From Enterococcus pingfangensis (lineage in GTDB: Bacteria; Bacillota; Bacilli; Lactobacillales; Enterococcaceae): 64,000 nucleotides of DNA. Below, one piece after another: positions 1 through 8,609 of this stretch (positions within the stretch are counted from its first letter, which is position 1; every line of letters starts with the position of its first letter). The notes under the pieces are model-generated. The model did no database searches. It was not told where the DNA came from and saw only the letters and a list, made by a program, of their open reading frames with translations. The position numbers and the translations under genes were made by a program. The stretch lies in NCBI RefSeq assembly GCF_005405205.1, contig NZ_BJDP01000006.1, forward strand, positions 1 to 64,000. Reading direction: 5' to 3'.

Positions 1-78
1 TCGAACACAGAAGTTAAGCTTCTTAGCGCCGATTGTAGTGAGGGGTTGCCCCTTGTGAGATTAGGACGTCGCCACGCA
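1..78 (+). rRNA. rrf: 5S ribosomal RNA, 3' part
   Basis: The window opens inside a 5S rRNA gene. The typical Firmicute 5S 3' half is visible: CGAACACAGAAGTTAAGC near the start and TAGGACGTCGCCACGC at 62-77. The 5' part and the rest of the rRNA operon lie upstream of the window. The exact 3' end is set by resemblance to Bacillales 5S and could be off by a few bases. Confidence 0.93.
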
Positions 79-82
79 GTTG

Positions 83-112
83 AGCTGTTCACTCTAGTGA
101 ATAGCTTTTTTT
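83..112 (+). terminator. rRNA operon terminator
   Basis: A 10-bp stem (83-92 with 97-106, one G-T pair) with a 4-nt loop is followed by a T run (106-112), directly after the 5S RNA. The following stretch up to 377 has no gene. It contains a TATAAT at 296-301 that could be the -10 box of the next gene. Confidence 0.85.
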
Positions 113-377
113 GTTTTATTGGATAGGGTATATGATTTGATTTTAAACTGATACATCGAATTGTTTTAATTTTTTAATCAGAGAATAATAACTATCCATA
201 GAAACTAATTGAAGATAGCACGAATGACAGTTAACTATTTTATTACTCTAAATCGCAAGAATACTAAAGAATAATTTTGGTAATTATCGGTTGATTATAA
301 TGAAGTCTGTTTAAAGATTGAGCAGTTGATTATTGTGATATCTTTTTAATTTTTTAAGTTAGAGAGGATTGTTTGAT

Positions 378-905
378 TTGCTTTATGTAGCACGACATGG
401 GGAAACTGAATGGAACAAAAAAGGAATTATTTCAGGAAGAAGCGACATTGCGTTATCGGAAGTAGGCTATCAGCAAGCTACTTTGTTAGCAGAAGAGGTT
501 GCTGAATTGGCTGTACCTATCACAAAAATCATCCATTCACCATTAGAGCGCGCAAGAGAGACCGCTCGTCTTGTAGCAGAGAAAAATTATTTGCCGCTGA
601 GAATGGATGAACGTTTGATTGAATTAGATTACGGAGAATATGACGGAACTAGTGATGAGCAGGAAAGCTATTTAACATTGCGCACCCAATTTGCGGTTCG
701 TTATCCTAATGGAGAATCTTTGATGGATGTCTATGCTCGGATCGTCCCGCTGTTGAAAGAGTTAGAACAAGATGCTGAGAATACATATTTACTAGTTTGT
801 CATAACTCGGTTGTTCGAGCAATCAAAAATTATTTTGAGCCGTTAGAAAACGAAGCAGTTTTTAACTATCGAACGCCTAATGCAAAATTGATCAGATTTG
901 ATTAG
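378..905 (+). CDS. Histidine phosphatase family protein (phosphoglycerate mutase-like)
   Basis: A cytoplasmic phosphatase or mutase of the histidine phosphatase superfamily; substrate unknown. The N-terminal RHGE motif with the phosphorylated His lies within the first 10 residues. The LERARETA motif follows in the first third, and the second catalytic His is in CHNSVVRA near the C-terminus. About 175 residues, slightly shorter than GpmB/PhoE-type enzymes. I chose TTG at 378 because AGAGAGGA (361-368) then has a normal spacing of 9 nt. The in-frame TTG at 369 would abut that ribosome site. A convergent terminator follows. Confidence 0.85.
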   Translation: MLYVARHGETEWNKKGIISGRSDIALSEVGYQQATLLAEEVAELAVPITKIIHSPLERARETARLVAEKNYLPLRMDERLIELDYGEYDGTSDEQESYLTLRTQFAVRYPNGESLMDVYARIVPLLKELEQDAENTYLLVCHNSVVRAIKNYFEPLENEAVFNYRTPNAKLIRFD

Positions 906-935
906 TCAAAAGGTATATCAATTTAAAGAAATGAA

Positions 936-960
936 AAGACCGGACATTGCGTCCGGTCTT
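936..960 (+). terminator. Bidirectional intrinsic terminator
   Basis: Perfect 10-bp stem (936-945 with 951-960), loop ATTGC, T run on the plus side and A run on the minus side. It lies between two convergent genes, so it can serve both. Confidence 0.85.
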
Positions 961-962
961 TT

Positions 963-1868
963 TTAAATTGCTTCATGCATTAAATGAATCTTTTTGATTG
1001 TCTGTTGCCAGTTTGCTTGTTCGGTATCAGAAAGGGCTAGCGGCAAACTTTCTACGAGTCCTTGACGAGAAATTTTAGCAGGTGAGCCGACGTAGCAATT
1101 GTCTGCAGGGTGATAGTGACTGACAGGAACGATCAGCGAATCGTCAGCTAAGAGCGCAGCGACAATTCTAGCTGCTTGAACAGCGATTCCATAAGAGGTA
1201 TAGCCTTTTCCTCTAAAAGTAATCCAGCCGCCGTTACGAGCTGTCTGTTCCAAGGAAGCCAGTTTCTCAGCATCCAGTGTGTCAATGATGGGAACACCAT
1301 TGATCGTTACACTAGACCAGGCAACAAACTGAGTTTCGCCATGTTCTCCAATCACATAGCCGTCAATTGAAGCAGGATGGATATTTAGATCTTTGCTGAC
1401 TGCGTGTTTCATTCGGCCAGTATCTAGCGAAGTTCCAGTGCCTAAGACCCGTTCCCGAGGAAATCCAGTTAATTCTTGCAAGTATTGAGTAATTACGTCG
1501 CATGGATTCGTGATATTCAATAAAATACCTTTGAAGCCGGAATTTTTAATTTTTGGTGCCCACTCTTCCACGATCGCTTTAGTCAGATTCAGCTCAGCGA
1601 AACGATCAGAATTGCCTTCAAAAATAGTAATATCACCGGCAGAAAAAATAATCACATCAGTATCCGCAAGTTCAGCTAAATCTGGGGCAATCAATCGAAC
1701 TTGATGGCTTTGTTCCATCTGTCCATCCATCAAATCATTTAATTCAGCCTCAAGAATATTTTCTTTTGAATCAAAAAGAACCAATTCGTCGACTATATTT
1801 TTTGAAATCAGAGTGTAGGCAGTCGTACTACCGACATGACCGACACCAATAATCGCAACTTTTTTCAA
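963..1868 (-). CDS. L-2-hydroxyacid dehydrogenase (LDH/L-HicDH type)
   Basis: NAD-dependent interconversion of 2-oxo and L-2-hydroxy acids. The Rossmann motif GVGHVGS is at residues 8-14. The lactate/malate dehydrogenase catalytic set appears as Asp149 and Arg152 in LDTGRMKHA and His176 in GEHGET. The stretches QFVAWSSV and GKGYTSYG look more like L-2-hydroxyisocaproate dehydrogenase of lactic acid bacteria than like the main fermentative LDH, so branched 2-oxo acids are plausible substrates (inference). 301 residues is normal. Start is TTG with AGAAAGG upstream. Monocistronic, ending at the shared terminator. Confidence 0.88.
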   Translation of the reverse strand: MKKVAIIGVGHVGSTTAYTLISKNIVDELVLFDSKENILEAELNDLMDGQMEQSHQVRLIAPDLAELADTDVIIFSAGDITIFEGNSDRFAELNLTKAIVEEWAPKIKNSGFKGILLNITNPCDVITQYLQELTGFPRERVLGTGTSLDTGRMKHAVSKDLNIHPASIDGYVIGEHGETQFVAWSSVTINGVPIIDTLDAEKLASLEQTARNGGWITFRGKGYTSYGIAVQAARIVAALLADDSLIVPVSHYHPADNCYVGSPAKISRQGLVESLPLALSDTEQANWQQTIKKIHLMHEAI

Positions 1869-1957
1869 TTACTACACGCCTTTCTTTTTAAGAAGTACCT
1901 ATCTAAAAAAGGATGCCCCTAATGTGAGAAAATGTCAATAGAATAATTAGTAAACGA

Positions 1958-2407
1958 TTAATTCGGTAGGCTGTTTTTTAATATTTGGTACACGCGCTGC
2001 ATATCAGCCGGAGTTCCTCTTAATTCATAATCGGCTAAAAACGGAAAACCAAATGCCTGACTATATTGTTTGGCTGTTAAACAATACTGGTAGTTGAAGT
2101 TTTTATTGCCGCTGCCTACGACACCTAAACATTTTTGGTAATTATTTTCGTACTCTAAATAGTCGCGCATGACTTCGGTCAATATTTCAGTATCCCCGTT
2201 ATCCACGCCATTGCCGCCTTCAAGATAGGTAGGGACAAAAGTAAAAAATGGGGTTGTTTCAACCGCAAAAGGACTATTTTCCGAAATTTCTTTTGCGGTA
2301 ATCAAAGGATTTTCTGCCGCTAGCTGATGTTGTTCTTCGGCGTAAGCAATCAATCGTTTGACGAATGCCTGTGTATTTCCTGAAATCGATATATATAAAA
2401 TATTCAT
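1958..2407 (-). CDS. nrdI: NrdI-like flavodoxin
   Basis: A flavodoxin-fold protein of the NrdI family, which keeps class Ib ribonucleotide reductase (NrdEF) active by supplying oxidant to the NrdF metal site. SISGNTQAF at residues 7-15 is the FMN phosphate-binding loop. GSGNKNFNYQYC in the second half is the NrdI flavin loop. 149 residues. The ATG at 2407 is chosen over the longer frame because GGAGG lies 11 nt upstream and the flavodoxin beta strand begins right there. nrdE and nrdF are not adjacent, so this is a stand-alone copy. Confidence 0.85.
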   Translation of the reverse strand: MNILYISISGNTQAFVKRLIAYAEEQHQLAAENPLITAKEISENSPFAVETTPFFTFVPTYLEGGNGVDNGDTEILTEVMRDYLEYENNYQKCLGVVGSGNKNFNYQYCLTAKQYSQAFGFPFLADYELRGTPADMQRVYQILKNSLPN

Positions 2408-2472
2408 GAATGCTGATTCCTCCAAGCTCAATAATAATTTTTCCAAAAAAGAATAACTGTCTTACCTTTAGA

Positions 2473-2481
2473 ATTATAGCA
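2473..2481 (-). promoter_or_regulatory. Extended -10 promoter of nrdI
   Basis: Reading the minus strand, TGC-TATAAT forms an extended -10 box about 65 nt upstream of the nrdI start. No good -35 is present at the normal distance; a TTTACA lies 26 bp upstream, inside the cre-like site of the divergent RNA promoter. Confidence 0.55.
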
Positions 2482-2504
2482 TGAAAAAGATTCCTTAAAT
2501 AAAA

Positions 2505-2542
2505 TGTAAACGGTTGCAAAAAATCAGGAAGTATGATATAAC
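2505..2542 (+). promoter_or_regulatory. Promoter of the structured RNA with overlapping cre-like site
   Basis: TTGCAA (2514-2519) and TATAAC (2537-2542) are separated by 17 bp, with a TG one base before the -10. TGTAAACGGTTGCA (2505-2518) fits the catabolite-responsive element consensus TGWAANCGNTNWCA at all but one position and overlaps the -35, a position where CcpA binding would repress. Predicted start is near 2549. Confidence 0.6.
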
Positions 2543-2548
2543 TATAAG

Positions 2549-2848
2549 TGTAAGGGATAGGTCCCTAAGTTGTAGAAAATACAACGGAAATGAGCGAGTG
2601 ATTGTTCATTTCAAGTGAATGCCGAAATGGCAGGAAGGAAGTAGGGATTTGAAGTTTCCTTACAGTGTTACTCAAGTCTAGCGGGGAAGAGAAATGTAGA
2701 CAGTAGAACCATTTCTCCACTTAATGGTGAGGCTTAAACGAATTCAACCACAAAGACGTTTAAGACCGAGAAAAAAGGTGTGAATATTCCAGAAATCTGG
2801 AATGAAGAAAAACACTTAGCCATTAGACCCGCTGGATTGTTTTTTTTT
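2549..2848 (+). ncRNA. Unassigned two-domain structured RNA, about 300 nt
   Basis: No protein-coding frame fits this stretch, but it folds convincingly by eye. Domain I is closed by TGTAAGG (2549-2555) pairing with CCTTACA (2658-2664). It contains hairpins AGGGA/TCCCT, GTTGTA/TACAAC, GAAATGA/TCATTTC and GCC/GGC. Domain II is closed by TCTAGCGGG (2677-2685) pairing with CCCGCTGGA (2828-2836). It contains GAGAAATG/CATTTCTC, CTTAAACG/CGTTTAAG and ATTCCAGA/TCTGGAAT. A T run follows at 2840-2848. A promoter lies just upstream. It lacks the conserved GAGGAAAGTC of RNase P RNA and any tmRNA tag, so I cannot name the family. Confidence 0.65.
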
Positions 2849-2854
2849 GTCTAA

Positions 2855-2882
2855 AAAGGCTCTGACCTAGGTCAGAGCCTTT
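2855..2882 (-). terminator. Terminator of mvaS (bidirectional)
   Basis: Perfect 14-bp palindromic stem (2855-2868 with 2869-2882) centred on CCTAGG, flanked by A and T runs. It lies just beyond the mvaS stop and can also back up the plus-strand RNA. Confidence 0.85.
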
Positions 2883-2907
2883 AATTATTGTATTCTTACT
2901 TATACTT

Positions 2908-4059
2908 TTATTTGTTGTAATAACGAATATTGTCGCTGATTTTATTAATCGCAAATTTTGTCGGATCAGAAAATGTATAGGTTTTTCCGTCGGTCGGTAA
3001 TTTTTCAGCAAACATTTCTTCGTATTCGGCGATGGATAAACGTTTCCGTTTTGAAAGCAGTGACTGATTTTCTTCAATCGACAAGTACTGTTGGTAGTCG
3101 TCCATCAAAGTCATTGAGAAAAATTCGCTGACAGCACCCGAACCGTAGCTGAACAGTCCGATTCGTTCGCCAGCGGCCAACTTGCTATTGTCTAGTAGCG
3201 AAGCTAAGCCGAGATACAGCGAGCCGGTGTAAAGATTGCCCACTTGGCGGCTATAAATAATCGCTTCTTCGTAACGAGCTTCCAAGCGCTGCTGTTCTGT
3301 TTCAGACATTTCTGGAAAGATCGCCCGCAAAGCTTTACGACCCATTTTTGTATAAGGCAAGTGAAAAGTCAAGGCAGCATAGTCAGAACTAGCTGTTTGA
3401 TTGACTTTTTTATTTTGTTCCCAAATCCGTGTAAATGAGTCGATATAGATTTGGTTCGACAGATGACCATCAACTAACGGATAGTCATGTCCTGCCGGCC
3501 GCCAGAAATCATAAACGTCTTCAGAATAGAAGACACTGTCATTGTTAAATGCTAATAAATGCGGGTTTTTAGCTACTAACATGGCAACGGCTCCGCATCC
3601 TTGAGTGGGCTCTCCGCCAGAATGCAGCCCATATTTAGCGATATCAGTAGCAATCACTAACACTTTCCGATCTGGATGTGCCGCAACATAATCACGCGCT
3701 TGCTGCAGTGCCGCTGTACCGCCGTAACAAGCATGTTTGATTTCGAATGAACGAGCGAAAGGCTGAATATCAAGTAATTTGTGAATAGTTACTGCGGCTG
3801 ATTTTGAGAAATCAGTGCTGGATTCTGTACCAACGATCACCATATCAATCATTTTTTTATCGTCAGCTGTAAGAATTTTTGCTGCTGCACTTGCTCCTAA
3901 GGTAATAATGTCTTGTGTTTTAGGAATAAGTGCCATTTGATCTTGGCCAAGCCCAATGTGAAATTTAGCTGGATCTGTTTCACGAGCATTTGCCAAGTCA
4001 GTCATATCAAGATAATAATCTGGAACGTGGAAACTTATTTTATCAATTCCTATCGTCAT
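2908..4059 (-). CDS. mvaS: Hydroxymethylglutaryl-CoA synthase
   Basis: Condenses acetyl-CoA with acetoacetyl-CoA to HMG-CoA, the second step of the mevalonate route to isoprenoids. The 383-residue product matches the length of E. faecalis MvaS. Catalytic residues appear at the same positions: Glu79 in TESSTD, Cys111 in HACYGGTAA, His233 in TFHLPYTKMG. The start MTIGIDKISF is preceded by AAGGAGG at 7-nt spacing. The 16 extra codons of the longer open frame have no ribosome site. It is divergent from mvaE, the usual enterococcal arrangement. Confidence 0.97.
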   Translation of the reverse strand: MTIGIDKISFHVPDYYLDMTDLANARETDPAKFHIGLGQDQMALIPKTQDIITLGASAAAKILTADDKKMIDMVIVGTESSTDFSKSAAVTIHKLLDIQPFARSFEIKHACYGGTAALQQARDYVAAHPDRKVLVIATDIAKYGLHSGGEPTQGCGAVAMLVAKNPHLLAFNNDSVFYSEDVYDFWRPAGHDYPLVDGHLSNQIYIDSFTRIWEQNKKVNQTASSDYAALTFHLPYTKMGRKALRAIFPEMSETEQQRLEARYEEAIIYSRQVGNLYTGSLYLGLASLLDNSKLAAGERIGLFSYGSGAVSEFFSMTLMDDYQQYLSIEENQSLLSKRKRLSIAEYEEMFAEKLPTDGKTYTFSDPTKFAINKISDNIRYYNK

Positions 4060-4377
4060 ATTGCTCCTCCTTGTGCCGATTATGGAGTTCATTTTTATAA
4101 AAAGCAAAATCTTGTTCTATCATGAATACTTTGCCAACATGCTGGATCACCCAATTAATAAAATCTGATTTTGTATAGCTAGTCTGCTTTTCAAAAGCTG
4201 ACTGCTAGTTAAATCTATTCAAAAGATTCCAGCGAGGCAAAGTGGATAGCTATTTCTTCCAGAAGTAAATATATCATAGAAAGGCGGTAATTAGTCGAGT
4301 TTGAATCTTAAGAAATTATAAAACTATCTATGCTATACTTACCTCTGATTTTCAATGAAATTATTGGAGGTGCATCC
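4060..4377. promoter_or_regulatory. Divergent mvaS/mvaE intergenic region
   Basis: 318 bp without a gene. TGCTATACT (4331-4339) is a good extended -10 for mvaE, about 39 nt before its start codon. A near-perfect inverted repeat, GTC-t-GCTTTT/AAAAGC-t-GAC (4182-4202), sits mid-way and could be an operator or a hairpin. I could not place a convincing mvaS promoter. Confidence 0.5.
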
Positions 4378-6795
4378 TTGGAAGAAGTAGTTATTTTAAG
4401 TGCTGTACGAACACCAATTGGCAGATATAAGGGGAAATTAGCGCCCATCTCAGCCGTCGAGCTCGGTGCGATCGCAGTCAAAGAAGCGGTCAAACGTGCA
4501 GAGCTTGCGCCAGAACAAGTTGAACAAGTATTTCTGGGAAATGTCTTACAGGCAGGAAATGGTCAAAATGTGGCACGGCAATCAGCTGTAAAAGCCGGGA
4601 TTCCTTATACTGTCCCTGCCACTACGATCAATGAAGTCTGCGGGTCCGGCATGAAAGCAATCATTTTCGCGATGCAGCAGATTTTACTAGGTGAAGCGCA
4701 AGTCGTACTTGCCGGCGGGACAGAGAATATGTCGCAAGCGCCAAAAGTTACCAGTTTTGATTATGTTACACAAGAATGGCAAGAACCAAAATCAAGTATG
4801 ATCTATGACGGGTTGACGGATGCTTTTAGCGGAGAACATATGGGCTTGACCGCTGAAAAAGTTGCGGAAGAATACCAGATCACGCGTGAAGCACAAGATC
4901 AATATGCTTATGAATCACAAATGAAAGCCGCAAAAGCCAGCACAGACGGAAAATTCGACTCAGAGATCGTTCCCGTGGCGCTTCCAGATGGAAGTACTAT
5001 GCGAGAAGATGAAGGAATCCGTTTCGATTCAACGTTAGAAAAAATCAGCTCACTAAAACCAGCATTCAAGGAAAATGGGGTAGTGACAGCGGCGAATGCG
5101 TCAACGTTAAATGATGGCGCCTCAGCGATCGTTTTGGCGGCAAAATCTTATGCCGTTGAACAGGATCTGGCTTATTTAGCAGTCATCAATGATTATAGCG
5201 AAGTAGGGATCGATCCAAGTATTATGGGAGTGGCACCTGTTTCAGCAATCAATAAATTATTACAAAAAGTTAATCGAACAATTGATGAGATCGATATTTT
5301 TCAAATTAATGAAGCCTTTGCTTCTGCGTCAGTTGCGGTCCAAAATGAATTGAAGATCCCAGATCAGAAATTAAATGTCTATGGTGGTGCAATCTCTTTA
5401 GGTCATCCGATCGGCGCAAGCGGTACTCGAATCGTGGCGACTTTGATTTCTGAATTGATTCAAGAAGAGAAACAACGCGGCATAGCAAGTCTGTGTATCG
5501 GTGGGGGTCTAGGCTTAGCATTAATGATAACGAAAGCAGCAGATCATGAGACTGCTCAAAAAAAATTCTATCAAATGACCCAAGCGGAACGGCTGACAAA
5601 GTTAGTCAAAGAAAAGAAATTATCCGCTAAAGAAGCGGCTCAGTTAGCCAGTCAAACGGGGTTACCGGAAAAAATCGCAAATAACTTGATTGAAAACCAA
5701 ATCAGCGAATGTGCGGTTCCATTAGGCCTTGCACAAAATTTTGTCATTAACGGAAAAGAAAAAATGATTCCGATGGCAACGGAAGAACCATCTGTGATCG
5801 CTGCTGCCAGTAATGCAGGCAAGATCATTGCTAAAGCTGGCGGGATCACAACCCGCGTGATCAATCAAGAAATGATTGGTCAAATTGTTTTACAAAATGT
5901 TACAGAATTCGAAAAGCTTAAAAAGATTCTTAAAGAAAATGAGCCGCTCTTTTTTGCGGCAGCAAAAAAAAGTTATCCTTCGATTTATCAACGCGGCGGC
6001 GGGTTGCGTTTGATCAATCTGCGGACCTTTGAAGCCGGTTATCTTTCTATCGATCTGGTGGTCGATACAAAAGATGCGATGGGCGCCAATATTTTGAATA
6101 CGATGTTGGAAGCTGTGGCTCAAGAAGTAAGACAATTGATTCCTGATGCGGAGATCTTGTTTAGTATTTTGAGCAATTATGCGACAGAATCGTTGATCGA
6201 AGCCCGTTGTGAACTGCCTTTAGACCAAATAACGCCTGAGATCGCGCAAAAAATTGCGGCAGCCAGTGAATTTAGCAAGTTGGATCCTTATCGGGCCGCG
6301 ACTAACAATAAGGGAATCATGAATGGAATCGATGCGGTCGTATTAGCGACCGGCAATGATACGCGGGCAGTTGCTGCGGCTTGCCATGCGTATGCTGCAC
6401 GAAATGGGCGCTACGAAGGTTTGACAGACTGGTCGATCCAAGCAGATCGGTTGATCGGCAAATTAATTGTGCCGATGAAAGTTGGGATCGTCGGCGGCGC
6501 GACCAAAGTTTTGCCAAAAGCGCAATTGAGTTTGAAATTATTAGAAGTTTCAACTGCCGCAGAACTTGGAGAGATGATCGTGGCTGTTGGATTAGCACAA
6601 AATCTAGCAGCGGTCAAAGCATTGGTGACTGACGGCATTCAAAAAGGACACATGGCGATGCAAATCCGTTCGCTAGCGATCACAGCTGGCGCGACTACCA
6701 GAGAAATCTCGCAAGTAGCCCGCCAGTTGCGAAAAGCAGAACGGATGAATTTAGCGACAGCAGAAGCGATTATCGAAAAGATTCGGTTAGGCTGA
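4378..6795 (+). CDS. mvaE: Bifunctional acetyl-CoA acetyltransferase / HMG-CoA reductase
   Basis: One polypeptide carries the first and third steps of the mevalonate pathway. Residues 1 to about 390 are a thiolase: Cys88 in NEVCGSG, then NEAFA, GHPIGASG and CIGGGLG. The remainder is a class II HMG-CoA reductase with MATEEPSVIAA, DAMGANI, ATGNDTRAV and a C-terminal GHM histidine. 805 residues, as expected for this enterococcal fusion. I start at TTG 4378 because TTGGAGG (4364-4370) is 7 nt upstream and the thiolase strand EEVVILSAVRTPIG begins there. A terminator follows within 40 nt. Confidence 0.97.
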   Translation: MEEVVILSAVRTPIGRYKGKLAPISAVELGAIAVKEAVKRAELAPEQVEQVFLGNVLQAGNGQNVARQSAVKAGIPYTVPATTINEVCGSGMKAIIFAMQQILLGEAQVVLAGGTENMSQAPKVTSFDYVTQEWQEPKSSMIYDGLTDAFSGEHMGLTAEKVAEEYQITREAQDQYAYESQMKAAKASTDGKFDSEIVPVALPDGSTMREDEGIRFDSTLEKISSLKPAFKENGVVTAANASTLNDGASAIVLAAKSYAVEQDLAYLAVINDYSEVGIDPSIMGVAPVSAINKLLQKVNRTIDEIDIFQINEAFASASVAVQNELKIPDQKLNVYGGAISLGHPIGASGTRIVATLISELIQEEKQRGIASLCIGGGLGLALMITKAADHETAQKKFYQMTQAERLTKLVKEKKLSAKEAAQLASQTGLPEKIANNLIENQISECAVPLGLAQNFVINGKEKMIPMATEEPSVIAAASNAGKIIAKAGGITTRVINQEMIGQIVLQNVTEFEKLKKILKENEPLFFAAAKKSYPSIYQRGGGLRLINLRTFEAGYLSIDLVVDTKDAMGANILNTMLEAVAQEVRQLIPDAEILFSILSNYATESLIEARCELPLDQITPEIAQKIAAASEFSKLDPYRAATNNKGIMNGIDAVVLATGNDTRAVAAACHAYAARNGRYEGLTDWSIQADRLIGKLIVPMKVGIVGGATKVLPKAQLSLKLLEVSTAAELGEMIVAVGLAQNLAAVKALVTDGIQKGHMAMQIRSLAITAGATTREISQVARQLRKAERMNLATAEAIIEKIRLG

Positions 6796-6833
6796 TTCGT
6801 TTTTTTATCAGATATAGAAAAAGAAGTAAAAAT

Positions 6834-6883
6834 AAACAGACCGTTTTTCTGCAGGCATGTTCCTTTAGAAAAACGGTCTGTTT
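6834..6883 (+). terminator. Bidirectional terminator after mvaE
   Basis: A 17-bp perfect stem (6834-6850 with 6867-6883) with a 16-nt loop and T-rich tail, between the convergent mvaE and the acetyltransferase gene. Confidence 0.88.
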
Positions 6884-6886
6884 GTT

Positions 6887-7330
6887 TTATTTGTCGATGC
6901 GCAAATAGACCATATCGACTAGGTGAACGCCGTGATCAATGATCGGTTCACGGTAATTATCAGTGAAAAAATTTTTCACACGGTGAGATTTACGAAACCC
7001 GCATTTTTGATAAAAAGTTAGTGTCTCAGGAATATCGCCTGTACCGACATACATCGTTTGATAGTGGCCTAAAAATTCAGTAACTAGAAAACGAATCATT
7101 GCTGTGCCATACCCTTGTCTTTGAGCACTCGGCAGCGTCGCGATATTTTTTAATTCACATTCTTGATCATTGAGTTTCAGGACTACTGCCGCACATTTTA
7201 AATTCGAATCATACAAGGCAAAGAGCTGACCTTGATCAAGGTAACGATCAATCATGTCTTCTTGTTCATCTGCTAAAAGCAATAAGTCGAGCAATCTTTT
7301 TTTATCTGTAACAATTTCTTCAACCCTCAT
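6887..7330 (-). CDS. GNAT family N-acetyltransferase
   Basis: An acetyl-CoA-dependent acyltransferase of unknown substrate. The central segment LKNIATLPSAQRQGYGTAMI is the GNAT motif A with the Q/R-x-x-G-x-G/A pyrophosphate loop. The C-terminal FYQKCGF is the usual motif B tail. 147 residues. AAGGAGG precedes the ATG by 6 nt. It is followed on the same strand, 46 nt upstream, by the endonuclease/phosphatase-fold gene, but each has its own ribosome site. Confidence 0.85.
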   Translation of the reverse strand: MRVEEIVTDKKRLLDLLLLADEQEDMIDRYLDQGQLFALYDSNLKCAAVVLKLNDQECELKNIATLPSAQRQGYGTAMIRFLVTEFLGHYQTMYVGTGDIPETLTFYQKCGFRKSHRVKNFFTDNYREPIIDHGVHLVDMVYLRIDK

Positions 7331-7376
7331 TGTTGACCTCCTTGCTAGTTTGTAAATCTGTGAGCCTCAGTCAAAG

Positions 7377-8444
7377 TTATTTTAAACTAAAATCTAGATA
7401 CACAGGATTATGATCAGAATATTTGAACTGCATATCTTTGACATGGACGTTGTCGACTGCGATATTATCCGAGACAAGGAAACCGTCGATGAGTGTGGTA
7501 TATGATTCGCCTTCTTTGTAAGGTTTATCCAATGCACGAGCAGAAGGGATTTTCTCATCCGCCAGTTTGCCGGTAGGAAGTTGAAAACCGGCTGGTAATT
7601 GATCTTTAGGGAAAGGATGTGTCCAAGTCTCCCGTTTTTTACTCGTATTGAAAACTTCTGGGCTATTGCCTAAAACATCATGATTGTAATCGCCAGCGAC
7701 TAGGACATAGTTGCCGCTTTTGTATTCATTTTCCATCACTTTAAAAATCTTTTCTAGTTGGGCTGCTTGAATTGAACGGTCTTTAGTGAAAGCAGATAAA
7801 TGAGTATTGATAGCAATGAACTCATGACCGCCTTTGACTGGCATACGGCTGACAGTAAAGGCGCGATCCAAATCAAAAAATTTATTGAAATTCGTTTCGA
7901 TCGGCAACGAATAGCGTTTGCTGCTGGTAATCTCAGCTTGGGTCAATGTGACCAAGCCTGATTTTGCCTTACCGATAGGATCCGTAAACGGGTAGAATAA
8001 GTAAGCTGAATCGTAATTTTGTCCATAGAGATGATTGTAGTCGGCTAAATGCTCGCTTAAAAAAGCAACTTGGTCAACATGTTGAGAACGATCGCCGTCT
8101 TGATCGACTTCCTGATAAAAGGCAAAAGTCGGTGCTAGTTCTTTGGTCGTTTGAACGATTCCTTGCATATTTTCTTCAACCGTCTTTTTATCATACGCGC
8201 GCGAATAATCGCCTCCATCCATAAAGAAGCTGTAACTTGGCGGGTAAGCGCCATAACCAACATTATGACTCATCGCTCGATAAGTTTTATTTGTTTCTAG
8301 CGTTTGTGTCTGCCGGTTCACAGGTTTCAAAGCAATCGCATCCGGCAAGCGGTCATAGCTGGCAAATAAATAAATCAAGTAGCCGCCAAAGACTACGATC
8401 AGTGCCAGAACAATCCCCAAAAAAATTTTTATGATCTTTTTCAT
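7377..8444 (-). CDS. Membrane-anchored endonuclease/exonuclease/phosphatase family protein
   Basis: A hydrolase of the EEP fold (DNase I, sphingomyelinase and inositol-phosphatase relatives), probably on the outer face of the membrane. Residues 5-29 are one hydrophobic anchor. The catalytic elements appear in order: SHNVGYG, FYQEVDQD (metal-binding Glu), NTHLSAF, AGDYNHD (Asp/Asn pair), and YSDHNPVYLDF (Asp-His). 355 residues. AGGAGG lies 6 nt before ATG. Substrate cannot be told from sequence; both nuclease and phosphodiesterase roles are possible. Confidence 0.85.
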   Translation of the reverse strand: MKKIIKIFLGIVLALIVVFGGYLIYLFASYDRLPDAIALKPVNRQTQTLETNKTYRAMSHNVGYGAYPPSYSFFMDGGDYSRAYDKKTVEENMQGIVQTTKELAPTFAFYQEVDQDGDRSQHVDQVAFLSEHLADYNHLYGQNYDSAYLFYPFTDPIGKAKSGLVTLTQAEITSSKRYSLPIETNFNKFFDLDRAFTVSRMPVKGGHEFIAINTHLSAFTKDRSIQAAQLEKIFKVMENEYKSGNYVLVAGDYNHDVLGNSPEVFNTSKKRETWTHPFPKDQLPAGFQLPTGKLADEKIPSARALDKPYKEGESYTTLIDGFLVSDNIAVDNVHVKDMQFKYSDHNPVYLDFSLK

Positions 8445-8609
8445 TATTTTCCTCCTATAGCTGAATGCTGTAGTTCAACAGCAGAAATCATTTCTCAAAT
8501 ATCATAGCAGACTTTTTATTGAACACAAAACATCCTCACTTTCACAAATTCTGCATGCATGGTACACTAAAATAGTAGTGTTAAATGTTATTAAAAGAGA
8601 GGTTTTAAA

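Noticed and set aside
2520-2848. Structured RNA as RNase P RNA, tmRNA, SRP RNA or 6S RNA
   Set aside because: It lacks GAGGAAAGTC (RNase P), a tag ORF (tmRNA) and the SRP domain IV loop in a proper hairpin, and it is not the simple long-hairpin form of 6S. GGAAGGAAG and TTAGACC are only short coincidences.
4182-4202. Inverted repeat in the mvaS/mvaE gap as a riboswitch or terminator
   Set aside because: The stem is short and interrupted, with no T run and no conserved aptamer features; kept only as a possible operator.
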